Assembly (NCBI RefSeq): GCF_012641335.1
Contig: NZ_JABAID010000004.1
Location: 181,111-245,110 of the forward strand
Length of the DNA: 64,000 nucleotides
DNA from: Novosphingobium sp. ERN07
GTDB taxonomy: Bacteria > Pseudomonadota > Alphaproteobacteria > Sphingomonadales > Sphingomonadaceae
Reading direction: 5' to 3'
Under the pieces are notes generated by a model. The model saw only the letters and a program-made list of their open reading frames with translations. It made no database searches and was not told where the DNA came from. Position 1 is the first letter of the stretch. Each line of letters opens with the position of its first letter. A program made the position numbers and the translations under genes. Below, piece by piece: positions 55,702 to 64,000 of the stretch.

Positions 55702-56349
55702 TCATTCGGCATCGGGCTGGTTGGGTGGCGCCGCATTGCGAAAGGCGGGGAGGCCGTCTAAGTCCGAAAAAATTCGTGCAATTGTCGGCCAGGTTTCAAT
55801 TGGAATTGAAAAGCGCTGATTATTCCAGATTTGGCTGTAAAGGCAGATGTCAGCGAGCGTTGGAGCATCGCCATGGCAGAACTGGCCCGTCTCCCGACTG
55901 CCGGCCAGCATGGCTTCCAGCGGATCGAACGTCGCCGTTACCCAATGGACGAACCATTGCGCCACCGCATCGTCGTCAGCGTCGAACTGCGTGCCTAGCC
56001 GGTTCAGAACGCGCAGGTTGTTGAGCGGGTGGATCTCGAAAGCCACCATATAGGCCAATGACCGGACCCGCGCCCGCCCGAGCGGGTCGGTCGGGAGCAG
56101 GGGGGGGTCGGGGTAGGTTTCGTCGAGCCATTCGATGATGGCCAGCGACTGGGTCAGAACCGTGCCATCTTCCAATTCAAGCGCCGGCACGAGCCCTGCT
56201 GGATTTAGTGCCAGATATTCTGGGCTCCGGTGTTGATTCTTGCGCAGGACATAGGCCACATAATCATATTCCAGCCCCTTGAGGTTGAGAGCCACGCGCA
56301 AGCGGGTCGAGGTGGACGACCTGAAGAAGTTGTGCAGGCGAAGTGTCAT
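55702..56349 (-). CDS. Maleylpyruvate (maleylacetoacetate) isomerase, GST family
   Basis: A 215-residue zeta-class glutathione transferase. The N-terminal FFRSSTSTRLRVALNLKGLEYDY carries the SSTSxRVR-like motif, and LNPAGLVPALELEDGTVLTQSLAIIEWLDE is typical of the thioredoxin domain. It converts maleylpyruvate to fumarylpyruvate with glutathione. ATGA overlap with the hydrolase gene upstream, and 22 bases before the dioxygenase, place it in the gentisate operon. Confidence 0.9.
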   Translation of the reverse strand: MTLRLHNFFRSSTSTRLRVALNLKGLEYDYVAYVLRKNQHRSPEYLALNPAGLVPALELEDGTVLTQSLAIIEWLDETYPDPPLLPTDPLGRARVRSLAYMVAFEIHPLNNLRVLNRLGTQFDADDDAVAQWFVHWVTATFDPLEAMLAGSRETGQFCHGDAPTLADICLYSQIWNNQRFSIPIETWPTIARIFSDLDGLPAFRNAAPPNQPDAE

Positions 56350-57044
56350 TCGCGTGGGCCAATCTTGGTGATCAGGTCTCCAAGGCCCTCAATCGAGACG
56401 GTGCAAACATCTCCCGGGACAAGCGGGCCAACCCCCGCAGGCGTACCGGTCATGATCAAGTCGCCGGGCTTTATCGTCACCGAGTGCGACAGGATCGAGA
56501 CGATTTCTGGCACCGACCATATGAGTTCGGCAAGGTTTGCATCCTGCTTGACCGCGCCATTCACCGTCAGCCGGATCGACCCGCTGTCCGGATGGCCCAC
56601 TTCGTCAACCGGATGGATGGGACCAATGACGGCCGAATTGTCAAATGCCTTACCCCAATCCCAAGGACGCCCCTTCTCGCGCGCCTGGATCTGAAGGTCG
56701 CGACGCGTCAGGTCGTTGCCCACGGCATAGCCCCAGATATGTAGCGGGCTCGCCTCCACTGACAGGTTGCGCCCCTCTGTGCCAATCGCGACGACCAACT
56801 CAGCCTCGTAGTGGAAATTCTCCGTCAACGGCGGATAGGCAATCGTGGCACCATCTTGGACGACTGCATCGGCCGGTTTGGTGAAGAAAAAGGGGGCCTC
56901 GCGGTTCGGATCGAAGCCCATCTCTCGCGCATGTTCGGCATAATTGCGTCCTACGCAAAAAATACGGCGGACGGGAAAAACCTGCCGCGATCCGGCGATG
57001 GGAACGAAGCTGGATGGTTGGGGCGGAAAGGAATAGTCGATCAT
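56346..57044 (-). CDS. Fumarylpyruvate hydrolase (FAH family)
   Basis: A 232-residue fumarylacetoacetase-type hydrolase from ATG 57044, chosen because GGGGAA precedes it and the product has family length. VRRIFCVGRNYAEHAREMG, FFFTKPADAV and FHYEAELVVAIG hold the Glu and Asp metal ligands, and GDLIMTGTPAGVGPL closes the fold. It cuts fumarylpyruvate to fumarate and pyruvate, the last gentisate-pathway step. Confidence 0.9.
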   Translation of the reverse strand: MIDYSFPPQPSSFVPIAGSRQVFPVRRIFCVGRNYAEHAREMGFDPNREAPFFFTKPADAVVQDGATIAYPPLTENFHYEAELVVAIGTEGRNLSVEASPLHIWGYAVGNDLTRRDLQIQAREKGRPWDWGKAFDNSAVIGPIHPVDEVGHPDSGSIRLTVNGAVKQDANLAELIWSVPEIVSILSHSVTIKPGDLIMTGTPAGVGPLVPGDVCTVSIEGLGDLITKIGPRE

Positions 57045-57094
57045 GGAATTCCCCAAAATGGTTTGTCGGTGGTGGCAACGCGCGGCAAGAATAG

Positions 57095-58294
57095 TCACGC
57101 CGTTTCGGCACCGATCGGCACGGTGAGCGGATTGTAGTTGTAGAGCCACAAGCCACGGTCTCTTGCCGGATCCTTCCGCGCGAAGGCCTCGCGAAATTCG
57201 TCGTGGGTCTGAAAATGGAAAAGCCGCGCGTGTTCGGTGCTTTCATTGACTATCCGCGCGGTGCGCTCGATACGGGCCTTCTCATAGCCTCGCAGGGCCT
57301 CGGCCAGGTCGTCGAATTCGTTCAACGCGCGCATCAAAACGGCCGCGTCCTCGATCGCCATCACCGCTCCCTGCGCCATGTATGGTAGCGTAGGGTGCGC
57401 ACTATCTCCAAGCAGGGTGACCCGTTCGGTGCTCCAGAATTCCAGGCGAGGCCTGTTGTTAAGCGCCCAGCAGAAGCAATTATCCTTGTCCGCTGCGTCG
57501 ATCATTGTCTGCACATCTTGATGGAACCCGACAAAATCGGCCTTCAGGTCGTCCCAGGGCGCCTTGATTGCCCAGCCCTCCTGCGTCCATTCAGGCTTTT
57601 CGACACAACCGACGAAATTGAGCAGCTTGCCGCCATGGACCCAATAAACAACCATGTGCTTGTCTGGCCCCATCCAGTTTACAAAAATAGGTGGCTGGAA
57701 ATCAGGCGGCAGCTTCTCGACGGGTACCATGACCCGCCACGCGACGTTACCGGTATAGCGGGCCGGTTCGAGGCCATGCATCTGTGCCCGCACAACCGAC
57801 TTGATGCCATCCGCACCGATCAGCAAGTCGCCGCTCGCCATAGTGCCGTCAGCAAAGTAGAGGGTCACGTTGTCAGGGCCTTCCTCATAGCGTTCAAGCG
57901 CCTTGCCAAGATGGATTGCCGAGGGCGCCAGTTCACGGACTCTGGCTTCCAGGATGCCTAGGATATCGGGCCGGTAGACATGAAGATATGGAGCACCGAA
58001 CCGCTCTTCGTGGCTGTCGCCCAGCAGGATCTGGCTGACAATCTCCGCCGTGTCGTGCAGGCGGAACTCCGTTCTGAGCGGTCGCACGGACACCGACGCA
58101 AGCCGCTCGAGTACGCCTAAGTGGCGCAGAACATGTGTGGCATTGGCACTAACCTGAATGCCGGCTCCGACTTCGCCAAGTTCGAGCGCCTGCTCGAAGA
58201 CCTGGACGTCATGTCCAGCAAGGAGAAGCAGCCCAGCGGCCGTAAGTCCGCCGATGCCACCGCCCACAATAAGTACTCTGCGTCGCTCGCTCAT
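57095..58294 (-). CDS. FAD-dependent aromatic hydroxylase, 3-hydroxybenzoate 6-hydroxylase/salicylate hydroxylase type
   Basis: A 399-residue group A flavoprotein monooxygenase. ATG 58294 has GAGGACC upstream. RVLIVGGGIGGLTAAGLLLLAGHDVQVFE binds FAD, GADGIKSVVRAQM is the DG motif, and TLLGDSAHPTLPYMAQGAVMAIEDA is the GD motif with the Pro-Tyr region. Before gentisate genes such an enzyme makes gentisate from 3-hydroxybenzoate (para hydroxylation) or possibly from salicylate. It is first in the operon of four on this strand. Confidence 0.88.
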   Translation of the reverse strand: MSERRRVLIVGGGIGGLTAAGLLLLAGHDVQVFEQALELGEVGAGIQVSANATHVLRHLGVLERLASVSVRPLRTEFRLHDTAEIVSQILLGDSHEERFGAPYLHVYRPDILGILEARVRELAPSAIHLGKALERYEEGPDNVTLYFADGTMASGDLLIGADGIKSVVRAQMHGLEPARYTGNVAWRVMVPVEKLPPDFQPPIFVNWMGPDKHMVVYWVHGGKLLNFVGCVEKPEWTQEGWAIKAPWDDLKADFVGFHQDVQTMIDAADKDNCFCWALNNRPRLEFWSTERVTLLGDSAHPTLPYMAQGAVMAIEDAAVLMRALNEFDDLAEALRGYEKARIERTARIVNESTEHARLFHFQTHDEFREAFARKDPARDRGLWLYNYNPLTVPIGAETA

Positions 58295-58373
58295 CAGATG
58301 GTCCTCGGTAGAAATGTTGCCATGATAGCTCGTGACATTGCCGCCCGGTCGTCCGGCATGACCGACGCCACAC

Positions 58374-60068
58374 TCAGTTCGCTGCCCCGGCCTTGTCCTC
58401 CCAGTAGATCGACGGCGCGTGAAAGCCTCCGTAGAGCTGCCACTGGAGAATCTCGTTGGGGTCGTCGAAACGCGTTTGGGAAAGCCGCGTCCCAGGCGAA
58501 GTGCGCGAGTATTCCTCGACCCGGCCGGCATACGGCACATCATCTACGAAGCGCTGCGTGAGATCATACTCGTTCTGATCGTTGAGCTTGTCAGTGATCG
58601 GCGGGCAGAAGCTGCGAATGACTAACATGTTGTTCGTGGTGGGCAGCCTGTGAGCATCGCCCATCGCCCAGTTTATGCAACTGTCTGGCTTCTGCTCCTT
58701 TTCCGAAGTCCAGAGTTCGGACACGGTCATCGCGCGGGGGTCGACCTTTATCTCGACTGCCCGGCTGTAGCTCTCGTGGAAGGGCACGATCCGTCGGCCG
58801 TCGAACGGCCGAGCCTGGAACATGCCGTTGTCAAAATAGACGATGGTTCCCCAAGGTGTGACGTGAGGGTGGTGTTGCGACCATGGAAAACGTGTGAGGC
58901 CAACGGGTTTGAGTATCCGTGATTGAAATCTCTCCGGCCAGCCCTGCGGGTCACTGAAAATCCATCGGATCTCCTTCGTCTTGCGGTCGATGGCGACCAG
59001 AGCATCCAGATGCTTGAAAGAGGCGATGACGAGATTGTTCTTTTCATCGAACGTGATCCCATTACCATGCGTCCAATCCGCATAGCCAGGGTAACCCCTT
59101 ACGGCCCAATAGGGCTGGAACGTGTGATAGTGCAGCATCTTGGGATCGAGATGGTCGAACGTATCCCACTCCCAGACTATTTTCCCATCCGCATCGAATT
59201 CGACGATCTTGTCGCCCATAACCATGGTCGGCTTGCGCGGGGCCTGCGGATCGGTGACACTCGTAGGATAGTCCGCGATCTCGCGGCCATTCGCCGACAT
59301 CGAGATATAGGTGCCCCACGGCGTGAGCGACGGTTCATGGTGCAGTGTCTGCAGTCCGGTAATCTGCGTTCCGCCCTGCACCGGACCAAGCCGGCGCATC
59401 TCGGGATACCATTGACGCAGGATGTTGCCGAGCATGTCGATCTTGACGACACGCTGGTCCTCGGTGGTGAAGATGAGTGTCCCATCGGGTGACGGCTTGA
59501 TCCCCGCAACGCGCCGCTGGCTGATATAGTACCAGCGCACCTCCCCCCGGGCATCGAGTGCCAGGATCAGGCCCCAGCCCCGCGAGAATTGCTGCTGCGC
59601 CCTTGTCTGGAAGTCCTGCCGACCTGGCGCGCGCCGCCGCACACTGATGAACCGCAGGCCGGGTTCAAGCACTGCGCTGTCGGCGAGGGTCGTCGTCAGG
59701 GTCGGCCAGGAAAGCCCCGGTGCCGGGAGCTCCGGTGTGCGCAGGGACAATGATCCGGGCGCATCAACCGCGCCCGTCTTGTCGCTGATGCGAACGCGCA
59801 AGCGGATGTCCTTGCCCGCGCCGAGGTCGACCAGCGGTAGGCCTTTGGCGGGATCATGGCGCGGCCCGAACTGGACCTGCCACTGCCTAGATCCATCGTC
59901 GAGGCTGACCGTGGTGGTCACCGGACCGCTAGTTCTGAAGCTGAGCACCGCGGCCAGCGGCACGGCAGGATTGGGATTGGTCCTTACACTGGGCGCTTCG
60001 AGGAATGCCGGTTCCGCGAGCGCGGGCTGGCAGAAAAAGACGGCGAGAGGCAACAGGCGGCGGATCAT
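58374..60068 (-). CDS. Arylsulfotransferase (ASST)-family periplasmic protein
   Basis: A 564-residue protein with a Sec signal (RRLLPLAVFFCQPALAEP) from ATG 60068, chosen for GGAGAAGG and the signal. The long body shows propeller-like repeats with LHHEPSLTPWGTY, VEFDADGKIVWEWDTFDH, DWTHGNGITFDEKNNLVIASFKH and SQHHPHVTPWGTIVYFD, the His-containing blades of ASST enzymes, which move sulfate between phenols using no PAPS. Whether the catalytic His set is complete was not settled. It separates the gentisate genes from the VOC/E1 genes on the same strand; a weak GTATAC lies at 60135. Confidence 0.78.
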   Translation of the reverse strand: MIRRLLPLAVFFCQPALAEPAFLEAPSVRTNPNPAVPLAAVLSFRTSGPVTTTVSLDDGSRQWQVQFGPRHDPAKGLPLVDLGAGKDIRLRVRISDKTGAVDAPGSLSLRTPELPAPGLSWPTLTTTLADSAVLEPGLRFISVRRRAPGRQDFQTRAQQQFSRGWGLILALDARGEVRWYYISQRRVAGIKPSPDGTLIFTTEDQRVVKIDMLGNILRQWYPEMRRLGPVQGGTQITGLQTLHHEPSLTPWGTYISMSANGREIADYPTSVTDPQAPRKPTMVMGDKIVEFDADGKIVWEWDTFDHLDPKMLHYHTFQPYWAVRGYPGYADWTHGNGITFDEKNNLVIASFKHLDALVAIDRKTKEIRWIFSDPQGWPERFQSRILKPVGLTRFPWSQHHPHVTPWGTIVYFDNGMFQARPFDGRRIVPFHESYSRAVEIKVDPRAMTVSELWTSEKEQKPDSCINWAMGDAHRLPTTNNMLVIRSFCPPITDKLNDQNEYDLTQRFVDDVPYAGRVEEYSRTSPGTRLSQTRFDDPNEILQWQLYGGFHAPSIYWEDKAGAAN

Positions 60069-60147
60069 GATCCTTCTCCAGGCTTGCGGGAGTCGCGGGA
60101 AATCTGCTTGTCGGCCGTAACCGGTCGAGTACGAGTATACGCAGACA

Positions 60148-60585
60148 TCAATCCCCACCCGGCTTCTCGATCAGTTCGACGGTCAGACCATCAGGTCCGT
60201 AGACATAGGTCGCCCTTTGACCCTTGGCCGGCCCTCGTTGGACGCGATGGGGAGGAGCGCAGGAACCAAGCTGGGCCTGGACAGCATCGAGATCGTCGAC
60301 ATGCAATGCAAAATGGAAATAGCCTGCATCGCATGGTTGACGCAGGCCGATCGCGCGCTCAGGAGCTTCGTACTCGAGCAATTCGAAATGATAGGCGTCA
60401 CGCGCAACATAGGCGATCTCGCGAACCTTGGCCCCATCCAGTCGAGTGATTCCAGCCACAGCACCCGGATCGAACGGCGTGAAGCGAGACTGCGTTACGA
60501 AGCCGAGAATCGTCAGAAAGTCGAGCGCCCGCTCCATGTCGGCGACTGTAACGCCGATGTGTTCGAGGCGTCCGGTATTGCTCAC
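60148..60585 (-). CDS. VOC-family (glyoxalase/extradiol fold) protein
   Basis: A 145-residue protein from GTG 60585, which overlaps the lipoyl-domain gene by GTGA. LEHIGVTVADMERALDFLTILGF and YFHFALHVDDLDAVQAQL are the two repeated halves of the VOC fold, with metal-ligand candidates His near residue 8, His and Glu near the ends (YGPDGLTVELIE). Members include glyoxalase, methylmalonyl-CoA epimerase and dioxygenases; none can be chosen here. It is probably part of the E1 operon. Confidence 0.8.
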   Translation of the reverse strand: MSNTGRLEHIGVTVADMERALDFLTILGFVTQSRFTPFDPGAVAGITRLDGAKVREIAYVARDAYHFELLEYEAPERAIGLRQPCDAGYFHFALHVDDLDAVQAQLGSCAPPHRVQRGPAKGQRATYVYGPDGLTVELIEKPGGD

Positions 60586-60824
60586 TGATCGACCTCGACC
60601 ACGCATACCACATCCCCGACCTGCGCTTCCTCGCCTTCGGGAACGCAAATCTCGACCAACCTGCCATCGGCGCTAGCCTCGAACGCCTGGGTCACTTTTT
60701 CGGTCTCGAATTCGTATAGCGCCTCACCATTGGCGAAAGTTTCGCCGGGCAACTTATGCCAAGCAACAATCGTTGCTTCTTCCATGTTCATGCCGACGCG
60801 CGGAAGTTTGAGCTTAATCTTCAT
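60582..60824 (-). CDS. Free-standing lipoyl/biotinyl domain protein
   Basis: An 80-residue protein that is only a lipoyl domain. The Lys in FETEKVTQAFEA is the expected lipoylation site, and GRLVEICVPEGEEAQVGDVVCVVE completes the barrel. It overlaps the E1 beta gene by ATGA and the VOC gene by GTGA. An E2 acyltransferase would normally carry this domain together with a catalytic part; here no E2 is in view, so it may be a separate lipoyl carrier. Confidence 0.9.
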   Translation of the reverse strand: MKIKLKLPRVGMNMEEATIVAWHKLPGETFANGEALYEFETEKVTQAFEASADGRLVEICVPEGEEAQVGDVVCVVEVDQ

Positions 60825-61804
60825 TGGTAGTCCCTGCAGTTCAACAGTTCGCGCACCACATCAGCAATGCGCTCCGCATTCGGATAGACGCTGCGCTCGA
60901 GCACAGGCGCATAGGGCATGCAGACATCCGGCACGGTGACGCGGCGCACCGGCCCCTTCAACATGGCAAACCCGCGATCTGCCGCGACGGCCGCGATCTG
61001 GCTCGCGGCACTGCAGCGATCACGCGCCTCGTCGACAACCACCAAGCGACCTGTCCTCGACAGCGAGGCGAGGATGCCGTCCTCGTCGAGCGGGACCAAC
61101 GTGCGGGGGTCCAGGATTTCGGCTTCGATCCCGTCCTGAGCAAGCTGCTTCGCCGCCTGTTCGGCAAGCTTCACCATCGCTGATATCGCAACGATCGTGA
61201 CATCGCTGCCTGAACGCCGCACTGATGCTCTGCCGAACGGAACCAGATGGTCACCGTCGGGCACTTCGCCCATTTCCCCACCGCGCCCGCCCGGCTCGAG
61301 GAAGATCACGGGATCGTCGCTGCGCACGGCTGACTTGAACAGTCCCTTGGCGTCGCCGGCATTGGATGGAACAGCCACATGGACTCCGCCCAAATTCATG
61401 AACAGCGGATATGGGCAATCCGAATGCTGTGCTGCGGTTGATCGACCCCCACCGAACCCAGCCATGATCGTGATGGGAAGCTTCATCTGCCCGCCAGTCA
61501 TAAGGCGAAGCTTCGCCATCTGATTGGCGATGGCGTCAAAGCCCGTGTACATGAAATTGGCGAACATCATGTGCAGCACGGGTCGCCAGCCGGCCGCTGC
61601 CATGCCCACTGCCATTCCCGTCAGCAGCGCCTCGCAGATCGGCGTGTCCCGAACGCGATCAGGACCAAAGCGCTCGCGAAGCCCCTTGGTATCGCCGAAC
61701 ATGGAAATCTCGACGTCCTCGCCAAACAGGACGATCCGCGGATCGCGCTCCATTTCTTCGAACATCGCATCGTTGATCGCCTGGATCATCCGCCGCTTCG
61801 CCAT
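60821..61804 (-). CDS. Alpha-keto acid dehydrogenase E1 beta subunit (acetoin dehydrogenase-like)
   Basis: A 327-residue TPP-dependent E1 beta subunit. It has NDAMFEEMERDPRIVLFGEDV, PICEALLTGMAVGMAAAGWRPVLHMMF, and the C-terminal EAEILDPRTLVPLDEDGILASLSRTGRLVVVDEA. With E1 alpha it decarboxylates a 2-oxo acid (or cleaves acetoin) and passes the acyl group to lipoate. It starts two bases before the end of the alpha gene and overlaps the lipoyl gene. Confidence 0.92.
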   Translation of the reverse strand: MAKRRMIQAINDAMFEEMERDPRIVLFGEDVEISMFGDTKGLRERFGPDRVRDTPICEALLTGMAVGMAAAGWRPVLHMMFANFMYTGFDAIANQMAKLRLMTGGQMKLPITIMAGFGGGRSTAAQHSDCPYPLFMNLGGVHVAVPSNAGDAKGLFKSAVRSDDPVIFLEPGGRGGEMGEVPDGDHLVPFGRASVRRSGSDVTIVAISAMVKLAEQAAKQLAQDGIEAEILDPRTLVPLDEDGILASLSRTGRLVVVDEARDRCSAASQIAAVAADRGFAMLKGPVRRVTVPDVCMPYAPVLERSVYPNAERIADVVRELLNCRDYQ

Positions 61805-61806
61805 GA

Positions 61807-62799
61807 TCAGGCCTCCGCTGCCGAAAACATCATTGAACGAACCCGCGCAGGATCAGGATCAGCCGCAGATCTGGCCCTCTTGGCCATTTCCGCGATCGAC
61901 GCCTTCACACGCGCACGGATTGCGGAAATCTCCTCTTCTGCGATACCTCCTTGGGCCAGAAGAGCGGCGCCGCGCTCTATTGGATCCTTTGCTACCCAGC
62001 TAGCGACCTCCTCCTCGCTGCGGTAGGGCTGCGACAGAAAATTGACTTCCGCCTCGACATGGCCGCGCGTGCGATAGGTGTAGGTCACCAGCAAAGCGGG
62101 GCCTTCGCCTGAGCGAACGCTCTCCAACGCACGGCCTGATACGCGCCATACGTCCGCTACGTCGTTGCCATCGGCTTCGAACCCCGGAATATTGAAGGGG
62201 CTTGCCCGGTCAATGATCCGGCCGCTCGTCGCCACTTCGGATCGAGTGAATTCGGACCAGCCATTGTGCTCACACACCAGCAGAAGCGGCAGCTTCCACA
62301 GCGAGGCTAAATTCATTGCTTCCATGAAGGTGCCCTGGTTGGCCGCACCGTCGCCGAAGAAGCAGACGGCTACCTTGCCATTTCCTTCCAGCTTGGCCGC
62401 AAAGGCAGCGCCTGTGGCAATGCCAAGCCCGCCACCAACAATGCCATTCGCTCCCAGAATTCCACGCGCCACATCGGCGACGTGCATGGTTCCGCCGAAC
62501 CCCCCGCAGATGCCATCAGATTTGGCATGGATTTCGGCGATCATCGCATAAGGATCGCCGCCTTTTGCCAGGAAATGCCCGTGCCCGCGATGGGTGCTCG
62601 TAATCCAGTCTTCGTCTCCCAGGTGCGCACAGATACCTACGCCGGATGCTTCCTGCCCGATATAGAGATGCACCCCGGCAGGCAGTTCGCCCGCTCTAAA
62701 CTGGGCCCCGAGATATTCCTCGGTCTCACGGATGACCAGCATCCGTTCGAACATGGCGACCAGCTTCTCGGGATCGGGATTATGATAGTCGTTCCTCAC
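61807..62799 (-). CDS. Alpha-keto acid dehydrogenase E1 alpha subunit (acetoin dehydrogenase-like)
   Basis: A 330-residue E1 alpha subunit. GDGAANQGTFMEAMNLASLWKLPLLLVCEHN is the TPP-binding GDG...N motif; STHRGHGHFLAKGGDP and TYRTRGHVEAEVNFL are further conserved pieces. The GTG start overlaps the aldehyde dehydrogenase stop (GTGA). The enzyme decarboxylates a 2-oxo acid; acetoin, pyruvate and branched-chain acids are all possible. Confidence 0.92.
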   Translation of the reverse strand: MRNDYHNPDPEKLVAMFERMLVIRETEEYLGAQFRAGELPAGVHLYIGQEASGVGICAHLGDEDWITSTHRGHGHFLAKGGDPYAMIAEIHAKSDGICGGFGGTMHVADVARGILGANGIVGGGLGIATGAAFAAKLEGNGKVAVCFFGDGAANQGTFMEAMNLASLWKLPLLLVCEHNGWSEFTRSEVATSGRIIDRASPFNIPGFEADGNDVADVWRVSGRALESVRSGEGPALLVTYTYRTRGHVEAEVNFLSQPYRSEEEVASWVAKDPIERGAALLAQGGIAEEEISAIRARVKASIAEMAKRARSAADPDPARVRSMMFSAAEA

Positions 62800-64000
62800 A
62801 AGCTCACCACCGTTGTTGTCACCTGGGAAAAGAAATCGAGAGACTCGCGTCCGCCCTGAGCACCGATCCCCGAACGACCAAGACCTTGCAGGGGGGTCAG
62901 AAAATCGCGGACCTGCCAGCAGTTCACCCAGTTGATCCCTGCCCGCAGCCGTGCAGACATACGGTGCCCTCGCGACAGGTCGCGGGTCCAGACCATGGAT
63001 GCGAGGCCATATGGGGTGTCGTTCGCACGACTGACCGCCTCGTCCTCATGATCGAACGGGGAGACATGAATGACAGGGCCAAAGGTTTCCTCGCGCAACA
63101 AGGGCGAGTTATCGGAAAGGCCCGTTAGCACGGTGGCCGGATAGAAAGCGCCTTCACCAGGCGGAATGACTCCGCCAGCATGAAGCCGCGCCCCGCCTGC
63201 CATTGCTTGTTCGACAGCTGCATGGACCTTCGCGCGATGGGATTGCGAGATCAGCGGTCCCAGTTTCTGCCTTCCCGCCAGTTCGGCCAGTCTTGCAACG
63301 AACCCATCGAAAACAGGACGCTCGACAAAGAGCCGCTCGATAGACAGGCAGACCTGACCACTGTTGGCAAAGGCTGCGAGAGCGCTAGCTTCGACCGCCC
63401 GGTCGAGATCAGAATCGGCAAAAACCAACCCGGCATTCTTGCCGCCCAGTTCAAACAGCACGGGCCGAAGGCCCGCTGCAGCGGCAGTCATGATCTGGGT
63501 CGCGGCGCGCCCTTCGCCGGTGAAGGCGATGCCATCAACACCCGGATTTGATACAAGAGCGGCTCCCGTCGAATTGGCGCCGAAACCATGTACCAGGTTG
63601 AACACCCCCGGTGGCAGGCCGGCATCATGAAGGATTTCAGCCAGTAGTGCTGCAGAGCAAGGCGACTCCTCTGATGGCTTTGCGACAATGCAATTGCCTG
63701 CCGCCAGAGCCGGCACCAGGTTCAGTGCTAGAAGCAGGAGCGGGACGTTCCATGGAGCGATGACTGCCACCACCCCAAGCGCACGTCGGCTTGTATAGGC
63801 GATGGTCCTGGGAGCCGCTTCAGTCGCCATGTTCGGAGATGCAGCCCGGCCATGCCAAGCCTGTTCCGACCAGGTGCGCAAAAGGCTGGCATAAAGCCGA
63901 AATACCTCGATCGTGCGCCCAACATGTGCGCCCATCACCTGCGCGCGGGGCCGGCCAGTGTCAGCGGTCTCGGCGTCGGCAAGGTCATCCGCTCTGGCTG
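62796..64000 (-). CDS. Aldehyde dehydrogenase, 5' end cut by the window edge
   Basis: An aldehyde dehydrogenase whose frame remains open to the right edge; a GTG at 63938 is not the true start because upstream codons continue a family-like N-terminus. ALGVVAVIAPWNVPLLLLALNLVPALAAGN, FTGEGRAATQIM, the Glu in ELGGKNAG and the Cys in FANSGQVCLSIER are the catalytic and cofactor motifs. It oxidises an aldehyde with NAD(P). It overlaps the E1 alpha gene, so the acid or acyl product may be linked to the same pathway. Confidence 0.9.
   Translation of the reverse strand, partial: ARADDLADAETADTGRPRAQVMGAHVGRTIEVFRLYASLLRTWSEQAWHGRAASPNMATEAAPRTIAYTSRRALGVVAVIAPWNVPLLLLALNLVPALAAGNCIVAKPSEESPCSAALLAEILHDAGLPPGVFNLVHGFGANSTGAALVSNPGVDGIAFTGEGRAATQIMTAAAAGLRPVLFELGGKNAGLVFADSDLDRAVEASALAAFANSGQVCLSIERLFVERPVFDGFVARLAELAGRQKLGPLISQSHRAKVHAAVEQAMAGGARLHAGGVIPPGEGAFYPATVLTGLSDNSPLLREETFGPVIHVSPFDHEDEAVSRANDTPYGLASMVWTRDLSRGHRMSARLRAGINWVNCWQVRDFLTPLQGLGRSGIGAQGGRESLDFFSQVTTTVVSL

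Noticed and set aside
60135..60140. GTATAC upstream of the arylsulfotransferase-like gene
   Set aside because: Single site with poor flanks (CGA and GCA); not paired like the others. Kept only as a remark.

Overview
The window reads as a catabolic, accessory-rich stretch of a sphingomonad (Sphingomonadaceae, Alphaproteobacteria; Novosphingobium- or Sphingobium-like). The signs are GC-rich coding sequence, two large TonB-dependent receptors, a receptor gene overlapping a TPR-sulfotransferase, AAHS and other MFS importers, CocE/NonD hydrolases, a Rieske oxygenase and a gentisate pathway. No rRNA, tRNA or CRISPR was seen. The genus is inferred from gene content only.

Layout. (1) 1-5.9 kb: acyl-CoA ligase, AMACR-type racemase and enoyl-CoA hydratase on the minus strand, divergent from a DECR2-like dienoyl-CoA reductase, a DUF4345 membrane protein and an M24 protein that keeps the metal-site spacing of DddP. 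(2) 6-11.6 kb: class III aminotransferase, a 2Fe-2S flavin reductase with a MOSC protein, and fghA behind a broken glutathione-dependent formaldehyde dehydrogenase gene. (3) 11.7-32.2 kb: AAHS transporter, three secreted hydrolases, a TonB receptor with a sulfotransferase, a Rieske oxygenase of the quaternary-amine demethylase type, a TetR regulator, purU, an MFS/spermidine-synthase fusion and a second TonB receptor. (4) 32.3-41.3 kb: a heterotetrameric sarcosine-oxidase-type operon (soxBDAG) headed by a phytoene-dehydrogenase-like flavoprotein, divergent from an MFS gene, then another MFS gene. (5) 41.3-48.9 kb: LysR gene and an arginine succinyltransferase operon (astC, D, B, A) with an M20 hydrolase and no astE. 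(6) 49-51.7 kb: IS110 transposase and a complete IS5-family element. (7) 51.8-54.1 kb: an AT-richer pair of linalool dehydratase/isomerase-like genes, the second without the catalytic residues. (8) 54.6-64 kb: a full gentisate pathway, an arylsulfotransferase-like protein, a VOC protein, a TPP-dependent E1 alpha/beta pair with a free-standing lipoyl domain, and an aldehyde dehydrogenase running off the end.

Two operator families tie distant genes together. Five 18-bp inverted repeats (CCATACA-N4-TGTATGG type) lie before the CocE hydrolase, between the TonB receptor and the Rieske gene, between tetR and purU, between the sox operon and its MFS gene, and before the linalool-dehydratase-like pair. 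They suggest one TetR-controlled regulon that demethylates an N-methylated compound: oxygenase, sarcosine-type oxidase and PurU for the one-carbon units. Separately, three pairs of GTATAC-centred operators (GntR/FadR style) precede the aminotransferase, the AAHS transporter and the second TonB receptor. The centres of each pair are 74, 95 and 63 bp apart, close to 7, 9 and 6 helical turns, as expected for looping or cooperative repression. No GntR gene is in the window.
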